Below, piece after piece: positions 26,363-34,641 of a DNA stretch of 52,285 nucleotides. The notes below the pieces were generated by a model. The model was not told the origin of the DNA. It ran no database searches and saw nothing but the letters and a program-made list of their open reading frames with translations. Position 1 is the stretch's first letter. The number at the start of each line of letters is the position of its first letter. The position numbers and the translations under genes were made by a program. Source of the stretch: Immundisolibacterales bacterium (GTDB taxonomy: Bacteria; Pseudomonadota; Gammaproteobacteria; HK1). The stretch is taken from assembly GCA_026712715.1 (NCBI GenBank), contig JAPOPW010000021.1:1-52285 (forward strand), in the 5' to 3' direction.

Positions 26363-26679
26363 GACGGGGCCACCTCCTTCGCGTTGTCTATCGTGGGCCG
26401 TGCGTGAACGCTGCCGCTGGCGAGTGAATCACAAGGAAAAAACGCGGGGGACGGGGCTAGTCGTCCGCTTGGCTCTCCCTTGTCTTGCGCGGCTGAGTAG
26501 ACCCCTTGATATCTCGGAGGCGCGAGTCTTCGACGTCGGACCGATGTGTTGACCCTACGTACCCTCGAGACGGTTCGCGAGCACATCAATCCGCTGCGTT
26601 CGTCGGTACCGTGACCATCTGCTGGAGGCAGGGATATATAGGTACTAACCATCGTTTCGTTACCTATATATTGGGAACG
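26363..26679. other. Break in the BREX operon between Fic and PHP-ATPase genes
   Basis: At 317 bases this is the longest gap in the otherwise tightly packed operon. It holds the GGAGGT ribosome-binding site for the PHP-ATPase, an unusually AT-rich palindrome at 26634-26671 and no supported gene. A separate promoter for the PHP-ATPase/AlbA_2 pair is plausible. Confidence 0.5.
26634..26671. promoter_or_regulatory. AT-rich perfect 11-bp inverted repeat, candidate operator or terminator
   Basis: ATATATAGGTA (26634-26644) and TACCTATATAT (26661-26671) are exact reverse complements separated by 16 bp. A direct repeat CGTTACC occurs at 26658 and again at 26678, 20 bp apart, and TTGGG..CCCAA forms a second small palindrome beside it. 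The site starts 9 bp beyond the Fic stop codon and lies 272 bp upstream of the PHP-ATPase start. Its AT-richness stands out in this GC-rich window. It could be an operator for a winged-helix Fic protein or a terminator. Confidence 0.5.
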
Positions 26680-27729
26680 TTACCCAATTCTCCGCCAGCG
26701 GGCGCGGGGGCCTCGACCCAGGCACTCGAGCTGTCCATCGTCGCGCTGCTGACGGAGGACGCTACGTACGAGATCGATGCCGACCGTCGGGCATCTCGCG
26801 TGCAGCTCGGACACAGAGAAGTCGCCGACAAGGTGGTCGATCACGTCGAGAACCATCGCCGTCTTGGCGCCCCTCCCGCCCTGCACGATTCCCGTGCGGC
26901 GTTCGAGCTCCTGCCAAGCGCCGAGGATGACGACCCCGAGAAGGTACTCCACCCGTGGGGTCAGATCGTGTCTTCCCTCGTGCCAGTCGAAGGATGACCG
27001 CTGGAGGGAGTCGTAGTAGCTCTCCCTGGTCCGCTCGACAATCTGCTCGAGGCTGATGTACCGGCATACGTCCTGACCCGCCTGGTACAGCAGCAGGGTA
27101 GTGAGCAACCGCGCCATGCGTCCATTTCCATCGTGGAACGGATGGATGCAGAGAAAATCCAGCACATACACCGGAATGAGCAACAGCGGGTCGATTTCAC
27201 GTGCCTGCCAGCGATCGTTGAAGCGATCATGCAGCCGTTCCATCGCATCCGAGGTACGATGCGCGGCGACCGGCCGGAACCGGACCACCCGGACCCCATC
27301 CGGCCCCGTCTCGACGATCTCGTTGTCGGCCCGCTTCCAGTATCCGCCCTCGCCGGGGAGGAACTGATACAAGTCGCGATGGAGTTGGAGGACCACGTTG
27401 GCGGTAAACGGGATGTCGGCGGCGTTCGCGTGAATCGTGCCCAGAACGTCGCGATTCCCCGCAATCTCCTGCTCCGAACGGTTCTGCGCCGCTGTCGTGC
27501 CCTCTACCAGGGAACGGATCCTCGCCACCGGCGCGGTAACCCCGTCGATTCGATTGGAAGATTCGGTGCTCTGAATCAGGGCAACCTGCCGGAGGGATTC
27601 CAGAACCTGGGGCGACTGCTGCCTGAACAGATCCTGCCTGCCCCGATACTTGCTGATCTCTCGCACGATTCGAAGGAGCCGAAAGCCTATCGGCATCGCC
27701 TCGATACCGCTGGGCACGAAGGACATCAT
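26680..27729 (-). CDS. Fic-family protein (AMPylase type), BREX accessory
   Basis: The frame encodes 349 residues from ATG 27729 (ATGATG, overlapping the pglX TGA). The Fic core HPFHDGNGRMAR (196-207) is complete and canonical, so AMP transfer to a target hydroxyl is expected. An N-terminal inhibitory-helix motif STESSNRIDG (54-63) matches the [S/T]xxxE[G/N] autoinhibition pattern with Asp in place of Glu. The C-terminal ~70 residues (DVIDHLVGDFSVSELHARC) look like a winged helix, common in Fic proteins and possibly DNA-binding. Length is normal for this class. It follows pglX directly and probably serves as a regulated toxin or modifier within the BREX operon. Confidence 0.9.
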   Translation of the reverse strand: MMSFVPSGIEAMPIGFRLLRIVREISKYRGRQDLFRQQSPQVLESLRQVALIQSTESSNRIDGVTAPVARIRSLVEGTTAAQNRSEQEIAGNRDVLGTIHANAADIPFTANVVLQLHRDLYQFLPGEGGYWKRADNEIVETGPDGVRVVRFRPVAAHRTSDAMERLHDRFNDRWQAREIDPLLLIPVYVLDFLCIHPFHDGNGRMARLLTTLLLYQAGQDVCRYISLEQIVERTRESYYDSLQRSSFDWHEGRHDLTPRVEYLLGVVILGAWQELERRTGIVQGGRGAKTAMVLDVIDHLVGDFSVSELHARCPTVGIDLVRSVLRQQRDDGQLECLGRGPRARWRRIG

Positions 27730-30700
27730 GGGTCGTCCTGCCCCGCCATGGAACGATGCGCGGACTTGAACGCGATGCTGAGGTGGATGTCGTTCCGGCG
27801 CTCGCCGGTGAACTCGTCGTCGGGCCAGAACCACGGGTAGTCCTGCTGCGGGCGAAGCTCCTCCTCGTCGTCCGGATCCCAGTCCTCGTCCGCAAGCCAT
27901 GGAGGCTTCGAGCGCCGGCCGCGGGTCAGGGGCTCCTTGCCGCGGTCCTTCCGCCAGTGAACGTTCGGCTTGGCACGGAGGATGCCCGCACCCTTCTTGC
28001 CTCCAGGGATGTCTTCAGTCATGAAAGGTCGGATGTTGAGGCGCACCCCATCGTTGATGTCGGGTTCCCAGCCGATAGGCTGCTCGTGGACAGGTTTCCA
28101 ACGGACGAAGATGTCGAAGGGTGGCTCGCCTTCGATGATGGCGACGAGACGCTCCTGTAGCGCTTCGGCGGCGGCGAGACGGTCGGCCGCGCCGACTTCG
28201 TCGCGCCGCACCCCGTCCTGCTGGCGGGCGATCCAGTCGCCGAGATAGCTGTACGTCAGGGATTCCAGAATCCGCCGACCCCTTCCATTGCCTTCCGCCA
28301 GCTTGTGGTAGCTGACGAGCGCATGGAAGCCGTCGCGCTTGCGGCCGTCCCAGATGTGCCAGACGAACGGACGGTGGTGGAACCGCTTGCAGTGCTGCTC
28401 GAAGAACTGATTGCGCAGCCAGTCATCAAGGCTCTTCCCGCCCGCCTCGGCGAGCAGCCTGGCAAGCACGCCTTCGTTCCAGGAATCCCCGTAGGCCGCG
28501 GCCAACAGTTCCAACAACCGCTCCCCGGCGGGCGGCTCGCCGCGCACTGAAGGAATGCAGACGATGCCGTCCTCGTCGGCCAGTCCACACAGCTCCTCAG
28601 AACGCCGCACCCACGCACGTTGCTCGTCGGCCAGATCCATTTCAGCATCCTGCTCCGCCGGCCAGCGGTAGCGCAGCAAGCGAGCCACGGCGACGTGCAG
28701 CACATTTGGATCGGTGCGAAGTGGACCGTGTACGGTCCGCGTTTCCGTTTCGTCCCAGACGACCGAACCGCAGGGATGTCCGTGGAAAATCCATTGGGTG
28801 GGGTCATCAGAGTAGGGACGAGGGAGGCCGTTGGGGTAGCGTTGCTCCGCTACGTTGGTCCAGCGTTCGAGATCGAACGGGACCTTTGTCAAGGTTCCAT
28901 TTGCAACGATAATATTCTGGTCAATTTCACGTACCCGATCATGAAAATCGGGCGAATCGCAGAAAGAAAAGATGGCCGATATGAGTCGTGGGTCCTTTGG
29001 AACTAGCACAGCCATAGATTTATCGTATTGCCCACCAAGATAGATGGAAGTCCGTAAACCCCTCATGAGTGCTACAGAAACGCCCAACCTGTTCCAAGCT
29101 TGTTGACCACTTTGGTCTTGATTGTGAATGCGCCGACGTTGACCCTCGTCCATGCCGTGTACACGGTTTGCGGCGGGATCCCAAGCAACAACCAGTGACA
29201 ACCCGTCAAATATTCTTGTCGTTTGCGCGGAAGATTGAAGAAAGCTCCAATTCTCAAGTCGCCTTGGAAATTCCCAAGTCCTTCTTCCAAACCTATCAAA
29301 GTCGCCCGTTCCTAGTCCCAGGAAGCTGTTTGCGAATTTTGTCAGCCTTTCCGTATTCTCCAAGGTCTGTAGCGAAACGCGTGCATCGGCATTTCGCAAC
29401 TGCTTAGCCTGTTCGGCACCCTTGATTTCAATCTTGAGCAGTTGGGCGGCCTTCTCGCTGGCGGCGCGAAACTCGGAGACATCTAAACCGTTCATCGTGT
29501 TGACTGGCGGTGCGGAAGCAAATAGGGCGCCCGGACGGCTGTTGGGCGTGCCGCGGCTCAGGGTGAGGAGTGTCGCCTTCACAACCTCTCCACTGATTGT
29601 TTCAAAGGCTCCGGGCCCCAGCCGGGCAAGCAAACGCCAAGTCTCCGTCTTCAGCAGCCTCTCCCTGAGCTTCTTGTAGCGGGCGAGGAACAGCCAATTC
29701 TGGGGGAGCACAACACTGGCGGTTCCGCCCTCTGCGCATAACTCCAGGCAGCGCTCCAGGAAAACGGTGGCAAGATCATGCTTGCCGACCGGGTAGCGAT
29801 GTTCACAGAACCCGCGCAGCTTTTCGCCCTGCTTGCCGCGGGCGAGGTAGGGCACATTGGTAGCAACGAGGTGGTAGCGCCCAACAAGAAGCTCGGCAGC
29901 CTTGGCAAGTCCCTGGGCCGCGACCGCTGCCTCGTGCCGCTCGTCCGACTCGTCGTCCGCGAGCGCTTCCCCCAACGCGGTCGCGAGAATCGGAAAATCC
30001 ATCAATCTGGCAGCCTTCGACTTGGCGGGATTCAGCAGGCTGCCCAGGATCGGCGCATCCCGGAACTCGTCGTGGAGCCAGTCCAGCGCGATGCGGAGGT
30101 TTCGGCGGCCGGCGGCAAGTTCGGTCCACCGGTCCTTCGTGGTGCCGATCGAGAGCCCGGAGCAGGCGAGATTCAACGCCGGCAAAGGTCGATAGCGACC
30201 CGCATCAGGATAGGTCCAAGCGGCGAGCGCGAGCGCGAAGGCAGCCAACTCCACGCAACGCGGGTCCAGCTCCAGCCCGTACAGGTTCTCCCTCAATACC
30301 GCGTCCACCGCTTCGCGGGCGGAAAGGCCCTCGCGTTCCATTCGCATGGGAACCAGCATGGAGAAGGCGGCGGCGAGGAAGTGCCCGGAGCCGCAGCAGG
30401 GATCGATGACTCTCAGCTCCCCAAGTTGCTCCGGCCAGCCGTCGAAGGGGCCAGCGGCGGGTGCCCACCTGAACCCTTCCACCACTGGGATTCCGGCTCC
30501 CTCCGAAGAATCTGACGATATGAGTCCCGCACCCGCTGGAGGAGCCGCCGACGTAAGCCCCTCTCCCCCCGGGAGAGGGGTTTGGAGTGAGGGAGAAGAC
30601 GAAGATGAGTCGGCGTGTACCTCATGCCACAGCAACTCCAGCACCGACTCCGTTTGCTGCAGCACGTCGTGATTCCAGAACCGAACGACACGAATCCCTT

Positions 30701-31976
30701 GTTCATCGAGGAACCCGCTACGCCTGTCGTCACGGAGCTTCGTTTCTGCATCATTGTGCTGGCCGCCGTCGAGTTCCACTGCCAGCTTGCACTCGTGGCA
30801 GTAGAAATCGAGAATGTACCGACCGATCGGATGCTGGCGGCGGAATTTCTTGCCGGCGAAACGACGGCTTCGTAGCAAGGCCCAGAGTAGCTGCTCCGCA
30901 TCGGTCTGGTTGATGCGGAGGTGGCGGGCGTAATCGAGAATATCTGCTGGAAGCGGCAGCTTGTTTCCCTCACCCCCGGCCCCTCTCCCAGGGGGAGAGG
31001 GGAGATCCTGGCTGAAAGGAGAGGGGGCACTCCGGGATGAGGGAGTAGGGAGAATCCGTGCCGAGGGATTGGGGGGAGTCAGGCCGGGGAGAGTCGGAGG
31101 CATGTCGGCGTTCTGGCCGATCATGCTTCGAGGGTCGTCTACCGCCTCCGGGGAGGGGCAGGGGATTCGGACGAAACGCAGGTACTCGAGCGGCACACCG
31201 GGAATTGCTGCCTTTCGCCGCAGGTCTACTTCCGAGCTGGCGTCGCTCAGTTCGGACTCGCTCAAACAGCGTGCCGACCACCACGCTCCCAGGGAGTTGT
31301 CGAGCAGGAAGCTCACCATGTAAGGCTCGGTGAAGAGCTGGGTTACCGCCGGCAACTCGTCTGCACCGATCTTGGACCCGGAACGGTTCACCTCGTCCTT
31401 TCTCCGGGACTGCCAGAACTGGTAGACCCAGCCGAGGGAGTCCCCGGCCAGGAAAGCGGCGGCCGGGAGGCTCTCGACCAGCCCCTCCAGCTTCAGCCGG
31501 TGCTCTCGGGCGAGCCGGACCTCGAATACCGGATGGGCAGGCCGGAACACCTGGGGCAGCATCTCATGGGCGAAGTCCGCGGCCATCGCCCACTTGTCGA
31601 CACCCGCCTCCTTGCCAAACTCCTCGCAATCCTCCAGCGTGACCGCGACCCCGGTCTCCGGCTCAATCAACAAGCAATTCTCGGCGAGAAACCGGGCGAA
31701 CAGCATCCCGTGCCAGTGCTCGTAGGCGCACTCGTGAACCAAGCGCCCGATGCCCTGACCTCCAGAGCGCGGATCACGCCGGTCGCCAAGCTGACGACCG
31801 TGGGCGCGCAGCCGGCGGCGGAGACTCCTCTGTTCCACACCCATATGTTCAAAGGCGCCAGGGTGGGACACGGCAAGCGCCTCCAGCGCTGCGCGCGCGC
31901 CAGTTTCCGCAACCTCCCGAGCACCCGCGACCGCTCGTTCGAGTTGCCTTCGAATCTCAGGCGCGAGGGTCTTCAT
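27726..31976 (-). CDS. pglX: BREX adenine-specific methyltransferase PglX with an embedded DUF559 endonuclease domain
   Basis: The frame encodes 1,416 residues from ATG 31976 (ATGA overlap with the Abi_C gene). PglX methylates host DNA in BREX. The N-terminus (1-270) is PglX-like up to VPLEYLRFVR. SAM motif I VIDPCCGSGHFL is at 523-534, the catalytic motif appears as NVPY (about 708) instead of NPPY, and the C-terminus GVRLNIRPFM..KKGAGIL..DYPWFWPDDEF..RNDIHLS is typical. Between about 271 and 496 lies foreign material: a Pro/Ser-rich linker, a DUF559 nuclease domain (341-455: RINQTDAEQLLW, KKFRRQHPIGRYILDFYC, VELDGGQH, VVRFWNHDVL) and a second linker. Both linkers contain translated palindromic repeats. 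The frame stays open throughout, so the chimera may be made. The excess length over usual PglX (about 1,200) equals the insertion. Confidence 0.93.
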   Translation of the reverse strand: MKTLAPEIRRQLERAVAGAREVAETGARAALEALAVSHPGAFEHMGVEQRSLRRRLRAHGRQLGDRRDPRSGGQGIGRLVHECAYEHWHGMLFARFLAENCLLIEPETGVAVTLEDCEEFGKEAGVDKWAMAADFAHEMLPQVFRPAHPVFEVRLAREHRLKLEGLVESLPAAAFLAGDSLGWVYQFWQSRRKDEVNRSGSKIGADELPAVTQLFTEPYMVSFLLDNSLGAWWSARCLSESELSDASSEVDLRRKAAIPGVPLEYLRFVRIPCPSPEAVDDPRSMIGQNADMPPTLPGLTPPNPSARILPTPSSRSAPSPFSQDLPSPPGRGAGGEGNKLPLPADILDYARHLRINQTDAEQLLWALLRSRRFAGKKFRRQHPIGRYILDFYCHECKLAVELDGGQHNDAETKLRDDRRSGFLDEQGIRVVRFWNHDVLQQTESVLELLWHEVHADSSSSSPSLQTPLPGGEGLTSAAPPAGAGLISSDSSEGAGIPVVEGFRWAPAAGPFDGWPEQLGELRVIDPCCGSGHFLAAAFSMLVPMRMEREGLSAREAVDAVLRENLYGLELDPRCVELAAFALALAAWTYPDAGRYRPLPALNLACSGLSIGTTKDRWTELAAGRRNLRIALDWLHDEFRDAPILGSLLNPAKSKAARLMDFPILATALGEALADDESDERHEAAVAAQGLAKAAELLVGRYHLVATNVPYLARGKQGEKLRGFCEHRYPVGKHDLATVFLERCLELCAEGGTASVVLPQNWLFLARYKKLRERLLKTETWRLLARLGPGAFETISGEVVKATLLTLSRGTPNSRPGALFASAPPVNTMNGLDVSEFRAASEKAAQLLKIEIKGAEQAKQLRNADARVSLQTLENTERLTKFANSFLGLGTGDFDRFGRRTWEFPRRLENWSFLQSSAQTTRIFDGLSLVVAWDPAANRVHGMDEGQRRRIHNQDQSGQQAWNRLGVSVALMRGLRTSIYLGGQYDKSMAVLVPKDPRLISAIFSFCDSPDFHDRVREIDQNIIVANGTLTKVPFDLERWTNVAEQRYPNGLPRPYSDDPTQWIFHGHPCGSVVWDETETRTVHGPLRTDPNVLHVAVARLLRYRWPAEQDAEMDLADEQRAWVRRSEELCGLADEDGIVCIPSVRGEPPAGERLLELLAAAYGDSWNEGVLARLLAEAGGKSLDDWLRNQFFEQHCKRFHHRPFVWHIWDGRKRDGFHALVSYHKLAEGNGRGRRILESLTYSYLGDWIARQQDGVRRDEVGAADRLAAAEALQERLVAIIEGEPPFDIFVRWKPVHEQPIGWEPDINDGVRLNIRPFMTEDIPGGKKGAGILRAKPNVHWRKDRGKEPLTRGRRSKPPWLADEDWDPDDEEELRPQQDYPWFWPDDEFTGERRNDIHLSIAFKSAHRSMAGQDDP
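30557..30593 (+). repeat. Palindromic repeat copy 2, right-hand flank of the DUF559 insertion (protein C-terminal side)
   Basis: GCCCCTCTCC..GGGAGAGGGG with a TTTGGAGTGAGGG tail, in the same orientation as the copy at 17773. On the coding strand it is read as SPSLQTPLPGGEGL within PglX. It pairs with the inverted copy at 30967-31002 to bracket the endonuclease segment. Confidence 0.85.
30612..30956 (-). mobile_element. DUF559 (Vsr-like, PD-(D/E)XK) endonuclease domain inserted in pglX
   Basis: Residues 341-455 of the PglX frame form a complete DUF559 domain. They include a helix LDYARHLRINQTDAEQLLW, then RRFAGKKFRRQHPIGRY, and the nuclease core ILDFYCHECK followed by VELDGGQH (Asp390, Glu401/Asp403 as likely metal ligands). 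RVVRFWNHDVL closes the domain. From memory, stand-alone DUF559 proteins in Proteobacteria often end in PSPLPxGEG, the translation of this same palindrome, so the domain and repeat seem to travel together. It has no intein splicing residues, so it is expected to remain in the protein. Confidence 0.8.
30967..31002 (-). repeat. Palindromic repeat copy 3, left flank of the DUF559 insertion (protein N-terminal side)
   Basis: CCCTCACCCCCGG tail followed by CCCCTCTCCC..GGGAGAGGGG, inverted relative to the copy at 30557. It is translated as LPSPPGRGAGGEGN in PglX (about residues 325-338). Further degenerate G-rich copies of the tail appear up to about 31050. Confidence 0.85.
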
Positions 31977-32806
31977 GTAGCATCCCGCCCTTCCGAGTGG
32001 CGCGAAAGGAGATACTCCGAAATGAGCCCCATGAACTCGGTTGCAGACTTGGCTTCACCAGCCGTGATGTTCGGAAGCCAGGGACGCCCGTGGCCGGTAC
32101 CTTCCTTGTTCCGTAGTCGGTTGATTCCACAAGCCAATTCATACATGGCGCGTTCAATGCGTCTCTTCGGCGGCTCCCCGTCTTCTGCCGGCACCTGAGG
32201 GGTCGCCAGATTCAGCGCCGTAAACGCCTGTCCGAGGAGAGTTGGAAAATTCGTATTTGACATGCTCACGGAACCATAACGTTGTTGAAGAATGTGCGCA
32301 GCAACCGCTTCCAACAGGTCTTTTCCAGTGCCGGCAACGAGAGCCGCATCCTGGGCTCCCTTCTTTGCGCGCCGAACGTACGATTCTATTGCCTCCGTGA
32401 GTTCCTTGCCCGACAGATTGTCAAGAAGTTTCGGTCGAAGCTCGCCGTCCAGCGAAAGCCCATAGCCTTCCGAACCAAATACTCCAATTGCATTTTCTAT
32501 CGAATGCTTACCCACATAGTTCGGTGAAGAATCCCGAAAACCGCCGCGACCACGAATCAATTCCAACAAATTTGATACTAAACTACTACCGGCCATTGGA
32601 TCATGCTCAAGTGCCCAACTGAGCGTCGAGAGCACCCTCTTTGCCTTCCCGACGTTCTGTCCTTGACTCTTCGGGTCACCGTTGGTCAAGCCAACCCGTC
32701 TAATTTGAAACTCCAGATCCGCATGACTCGGGTGACGTCGATCAGTCTGGGCATCGTCGACCAATTGCGCGACGGCTACAATGATTGCGTCGTTGAGTGG
32801 GGCCAT
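31973..32806 (-). CDS. Abortive-infection (Abi_C) domain protein, BREX accessory
   Basis: The frame encodes 277 residues from ATG 32806. The C-terminal region has RAMYELACGINRLRNKEGTGHGRPWLPNITAGEAKSA in pattern, with the RNKEGTGHGR signature (about residues 234-243) of the Abi_C domain. That domain is found in abortive infection proteins and is HEPN-like, with an R-x4-6-H type motif that in HEPN families is RNase-like. The N-terminus is unassigned. It overlaps pglX by ATGA and follows the DUF4276 gene after 37 bp, so it is co-transcribed with BREX. A role as toxin or effector is plausible but not shown. Confidence 0.75.
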   Translation of the reverse strand: MAPLNDAIIVAVAQLVDDAQTDRRHPSHADLEFQIRRVGLTNGDPKSQGQNVGKAKRVLSTLSWALEHDPMAGSSLVSNLLELIRGRGGFRDSSPNYVGKHSIENAIGVFGSEGYGLSLDGELRPKLLDNLSGKELTEAIESYVRRAKKGAQDAALVAGTGKDLLEAVAAHILQQRYGSVSMSNTNFPTLLGQAFTALNLATPQVPAEDGEPPKRRIERAMYELACGINRLRNKEGTGHGRPWLPNITAGEAKSATEFMGLISEYLLSRHSEGRDAT

Positions 32807-32843
32807 TTTCCCAACCGCTAACTCGTGCCATCCAGCCGGGACT

Positions 32844-33452
32844 TCACTGCGCCTTGGCCCGCAACGTATCGATCAGGCGCTCGGCATGTGGTGAAGCCGC
32901 CTGCACTTTGGAAGGATCGATTTCGGAGAGGATTTCGAAGGAATGACGGCCTTTGCCATATTCGCCCTTTGGCTGACACTGGCGCGTCGCGTTCCTGAGT
33001 CCGTCGAGCACATCGGCCTTGGCAACCTCCTCGATGTTCCGGTTGCCAGGGAGCGCGTTGCGGTTGAAGCCACGACCGAAGAATGCCTCGAGACAGTCTC
33101 TGTCGGCCAAGAACCAGGCTTCCATGCACTGAGTCATGAGGTGAGCGCAATCCTCCGTGGCTTCATCCGGCTTGTTCCAACCATCGCGCATCCTCAGGTG
33201 AAGCCAGCATTCGGAGCCCTCTGCGATAGGGTCTTCGCTATCGACCAACAGAACCGTGAAGCCCCGCTCGTTGCCCGCAGCCAGCGCGGCACGAAACTTG
33301 TCATACGCACGTTGCCTGCCGCCACAGGCGATGATCTTCGGCATACGCCCGACCAAGCCTGCCTTGCCAAAGAAGGAGCTGAATCCCCTTCGGCATCTTG
33401 CGCGCAGCTCCCGTCCGTCACCGCCTCCCTCGACATAGACCTTGACGCTCAC
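32844..33452 (-). CDS. DUF4276 (TOPRIM-like) protein, partner of the AAA ATPase
   Basis: The frame encodes 202 residues from GTG 33452, in a GTGA overlap with the ATPase gene. It begins VSVKVYVEGGGDGREL, giving the conserved TOPRIM-type Glu. FTVLLVDSEDPIAEG (about 64-78) gives the Asp-x-Glu-Asp cluster. HLMTQCMEAWFLADRD and GRHSFEILSEIDP complete the DUF4276 pattern. DUF4276 genes are recurrently paired with AAA_15/AAA_21 ATPases, as here. PARIS uses a comparable pair, AriA ATPase plus a DUF4435 TOPRIM nuclease. The start was chosen over the upstream ATG at 33515 because the extra residues are shadow sequence of the ATPase gene. Confidence 0.82.
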   Translation of the reverse strand: MSVKVYVEGGGDGRELRARCRRGFSSFFGKAGLVGRMPKIIACGGRQRAYDKFRAALAAGNERGFTVLLVDSEDPIAEGSECWLHLRMRDGWNKPDEATEDCAHLMTQCMEAWFLADRDCLEAFFGRGFNRNALPGNRNIEEVAKADVLDGLRNATRQCQPKGEYGKGRHSFEILSEIDPSKVQAASPHAERLIDTLRAKAQ

Positions 33453-34630
33453 CACCGATTTCCCCCAATCTCTCCGGAGCTCCAGAGCTCGCCCAAGCGG
33501 TACTTCTCGAGCCAAGTGGTGAGTTCGTCCTTGTCAAGACGTTTCATCCTCGTTTGCCCCTTCTCCTTCTCGCAGATGATGATGGCCTCCGGGGTGTCCG
33601 TCAGCGCATCAACAAGGGTGTCCGAGTGCGTGGTGACGATGAGCTGGCACCGTTGGGAGGCTTCGCGCAGGAGGTCAGTCAAGCCCGGAAGGATGTCGGG
33701 GTGTAGACCCAGCTCCGGTTCCTCCAGGCAGACGAGGGGCGGCGGGGCTGGGTGGCACAGGATGGCAAGCAGGCAAAGATAGCGGAGGGTACCGTCGGAC
33801 AGCCGCACGGCGGGTACGATGTTGTTGCCCTCCTGGAGAATCACTTGGACGGTGCCGCCCTCAATGATTACATCGAAGTCGACTATGTCTTCATAGAGCT
33901 GTCGAATGCTGTCCAGGAATCGGCTCTTGGCCGCCGGTTCACGCTTGAAGCGGTTCAGTATCAAGCCGAGGTTTTGACCACCTTCAATCAGAAAATTGTT
34001 GGGCAACGCGGCGTCTTGGGGAAGTCGCGGAGGAGTTCTCCGGCCAAACGACCACTCGCGGTACAGCCGAATCCGGGGGTAAATGTCACCGAGCCACGTA
34101 ATTGCCGGATGGTGATAGGGGTCCCGGAGCTGGGAAAGGATAGATTTCTGACGATCGTCAAAGAGTAGCAACCGCGGTCGATTCTGGTTCTCGCGGGGAA
34201 GGCTCGGGCGACCATCGCACCACTCAAAATATACCTTTACTTCAGCGCCGCCGGTCGGAATCGGCGTTTCGGATTCTATTCTCTCATCGATCACCTCAAG
34301 ACCGTGTCCCTTCTCAATGAAGGCAAGGCTGTGGCGTAACGGCTGCTTACCACTCGGATAGTCCAAACCCGCCTCAATCTCGGCGGAAACGGACCTGGCA
34401 GTAGGGAATGTGGAGCTTCCCCCTTTCCAAATCCAGTTGCTGACACCACCGCCGGCGATGATGGGTGCGGTCAACTCCTTCGGCGCCGCCTGGAGGAGCC
34501 CGATCGCCTCGATGAGGTTCGACTTGCCGGAGCCGTTGGGTCCGATCAATACGTTCAGGGGCTTGAGCTCAAGCTCCATCCCGTCGGGGCCGAACGAGAG
34601 GATGTTCTTGAGCTTGATGCAGTTGAGCAT
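33449..34630 (-). CDS. AAA-family (SMC/OLD-like) ATPase, partner of DUF4276
   Basis: The frame encodes 393 residues from ATG 34630, 11 bp after brxC. Walker A is IGPNGSGKSN (about 30-39). The ABC-type signature is LSDGTLRYLCLLAIL, Walker B LVCLEEPELGLHPD and the H-loop VTTHSDTLVDAL. There is no long coiled coil, which fits AAA_15/AAA_21 defence ATPases rather than SMC proteins. With the coupled DUF4276 gene it forms a two-gene module of ATP-sensing protein plus TOPRIM-like effector, nested inside BREX between brxC and pglX, a common place for accessory genes. Confidence 0.88.
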   Translation of the reverse strand: MLNCIKLKNILSFGPDGMELELKPLNVLIGPNGSGKSNLIEAIGLLQAAPKELTAPIIAGGGVSNWIWKGGSSTFPTARSVSAEIEAGLDYPSGKQPLRHSLAFIEKGHGLEVIDERIESETPIPTGGAEVKVYFEWCDGRPSLPRENQNRPRLLLFDDRQKSILSQLRDPYHHPAITWLGDIYPRIRLYREWSFGRRTPPRLPQDAALPNNFLIEGGQNLGLILNRFKREPAAKSRFLDSIRQLYEDIVDFDVIIEGGTVQVILQEGNNIVPAVRLSDGTLRYLCLLAILCHPAPPPLVCLEEPELGLHPDILPGLTDLLREASQRCQLIVTTHSDTLVDALTDTPEAIIICEKEKGQTRMKRLDKDELTTWLEKYRLGELWSSGEIGGNRW

Positions 34631-34641
34631 CGTGCGCCTCC

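Noticed and set aside
30489..31166. Intein hypothesis for the insertion in PglX
   Set aside because: There is no N-terminal Cys/Ser block A, no C-terminal His-Asn plus Cys/Ser/Thr junction, and the nuclease is DUF559-like rather than LAGLIDADG or HNH within a Hint fold.
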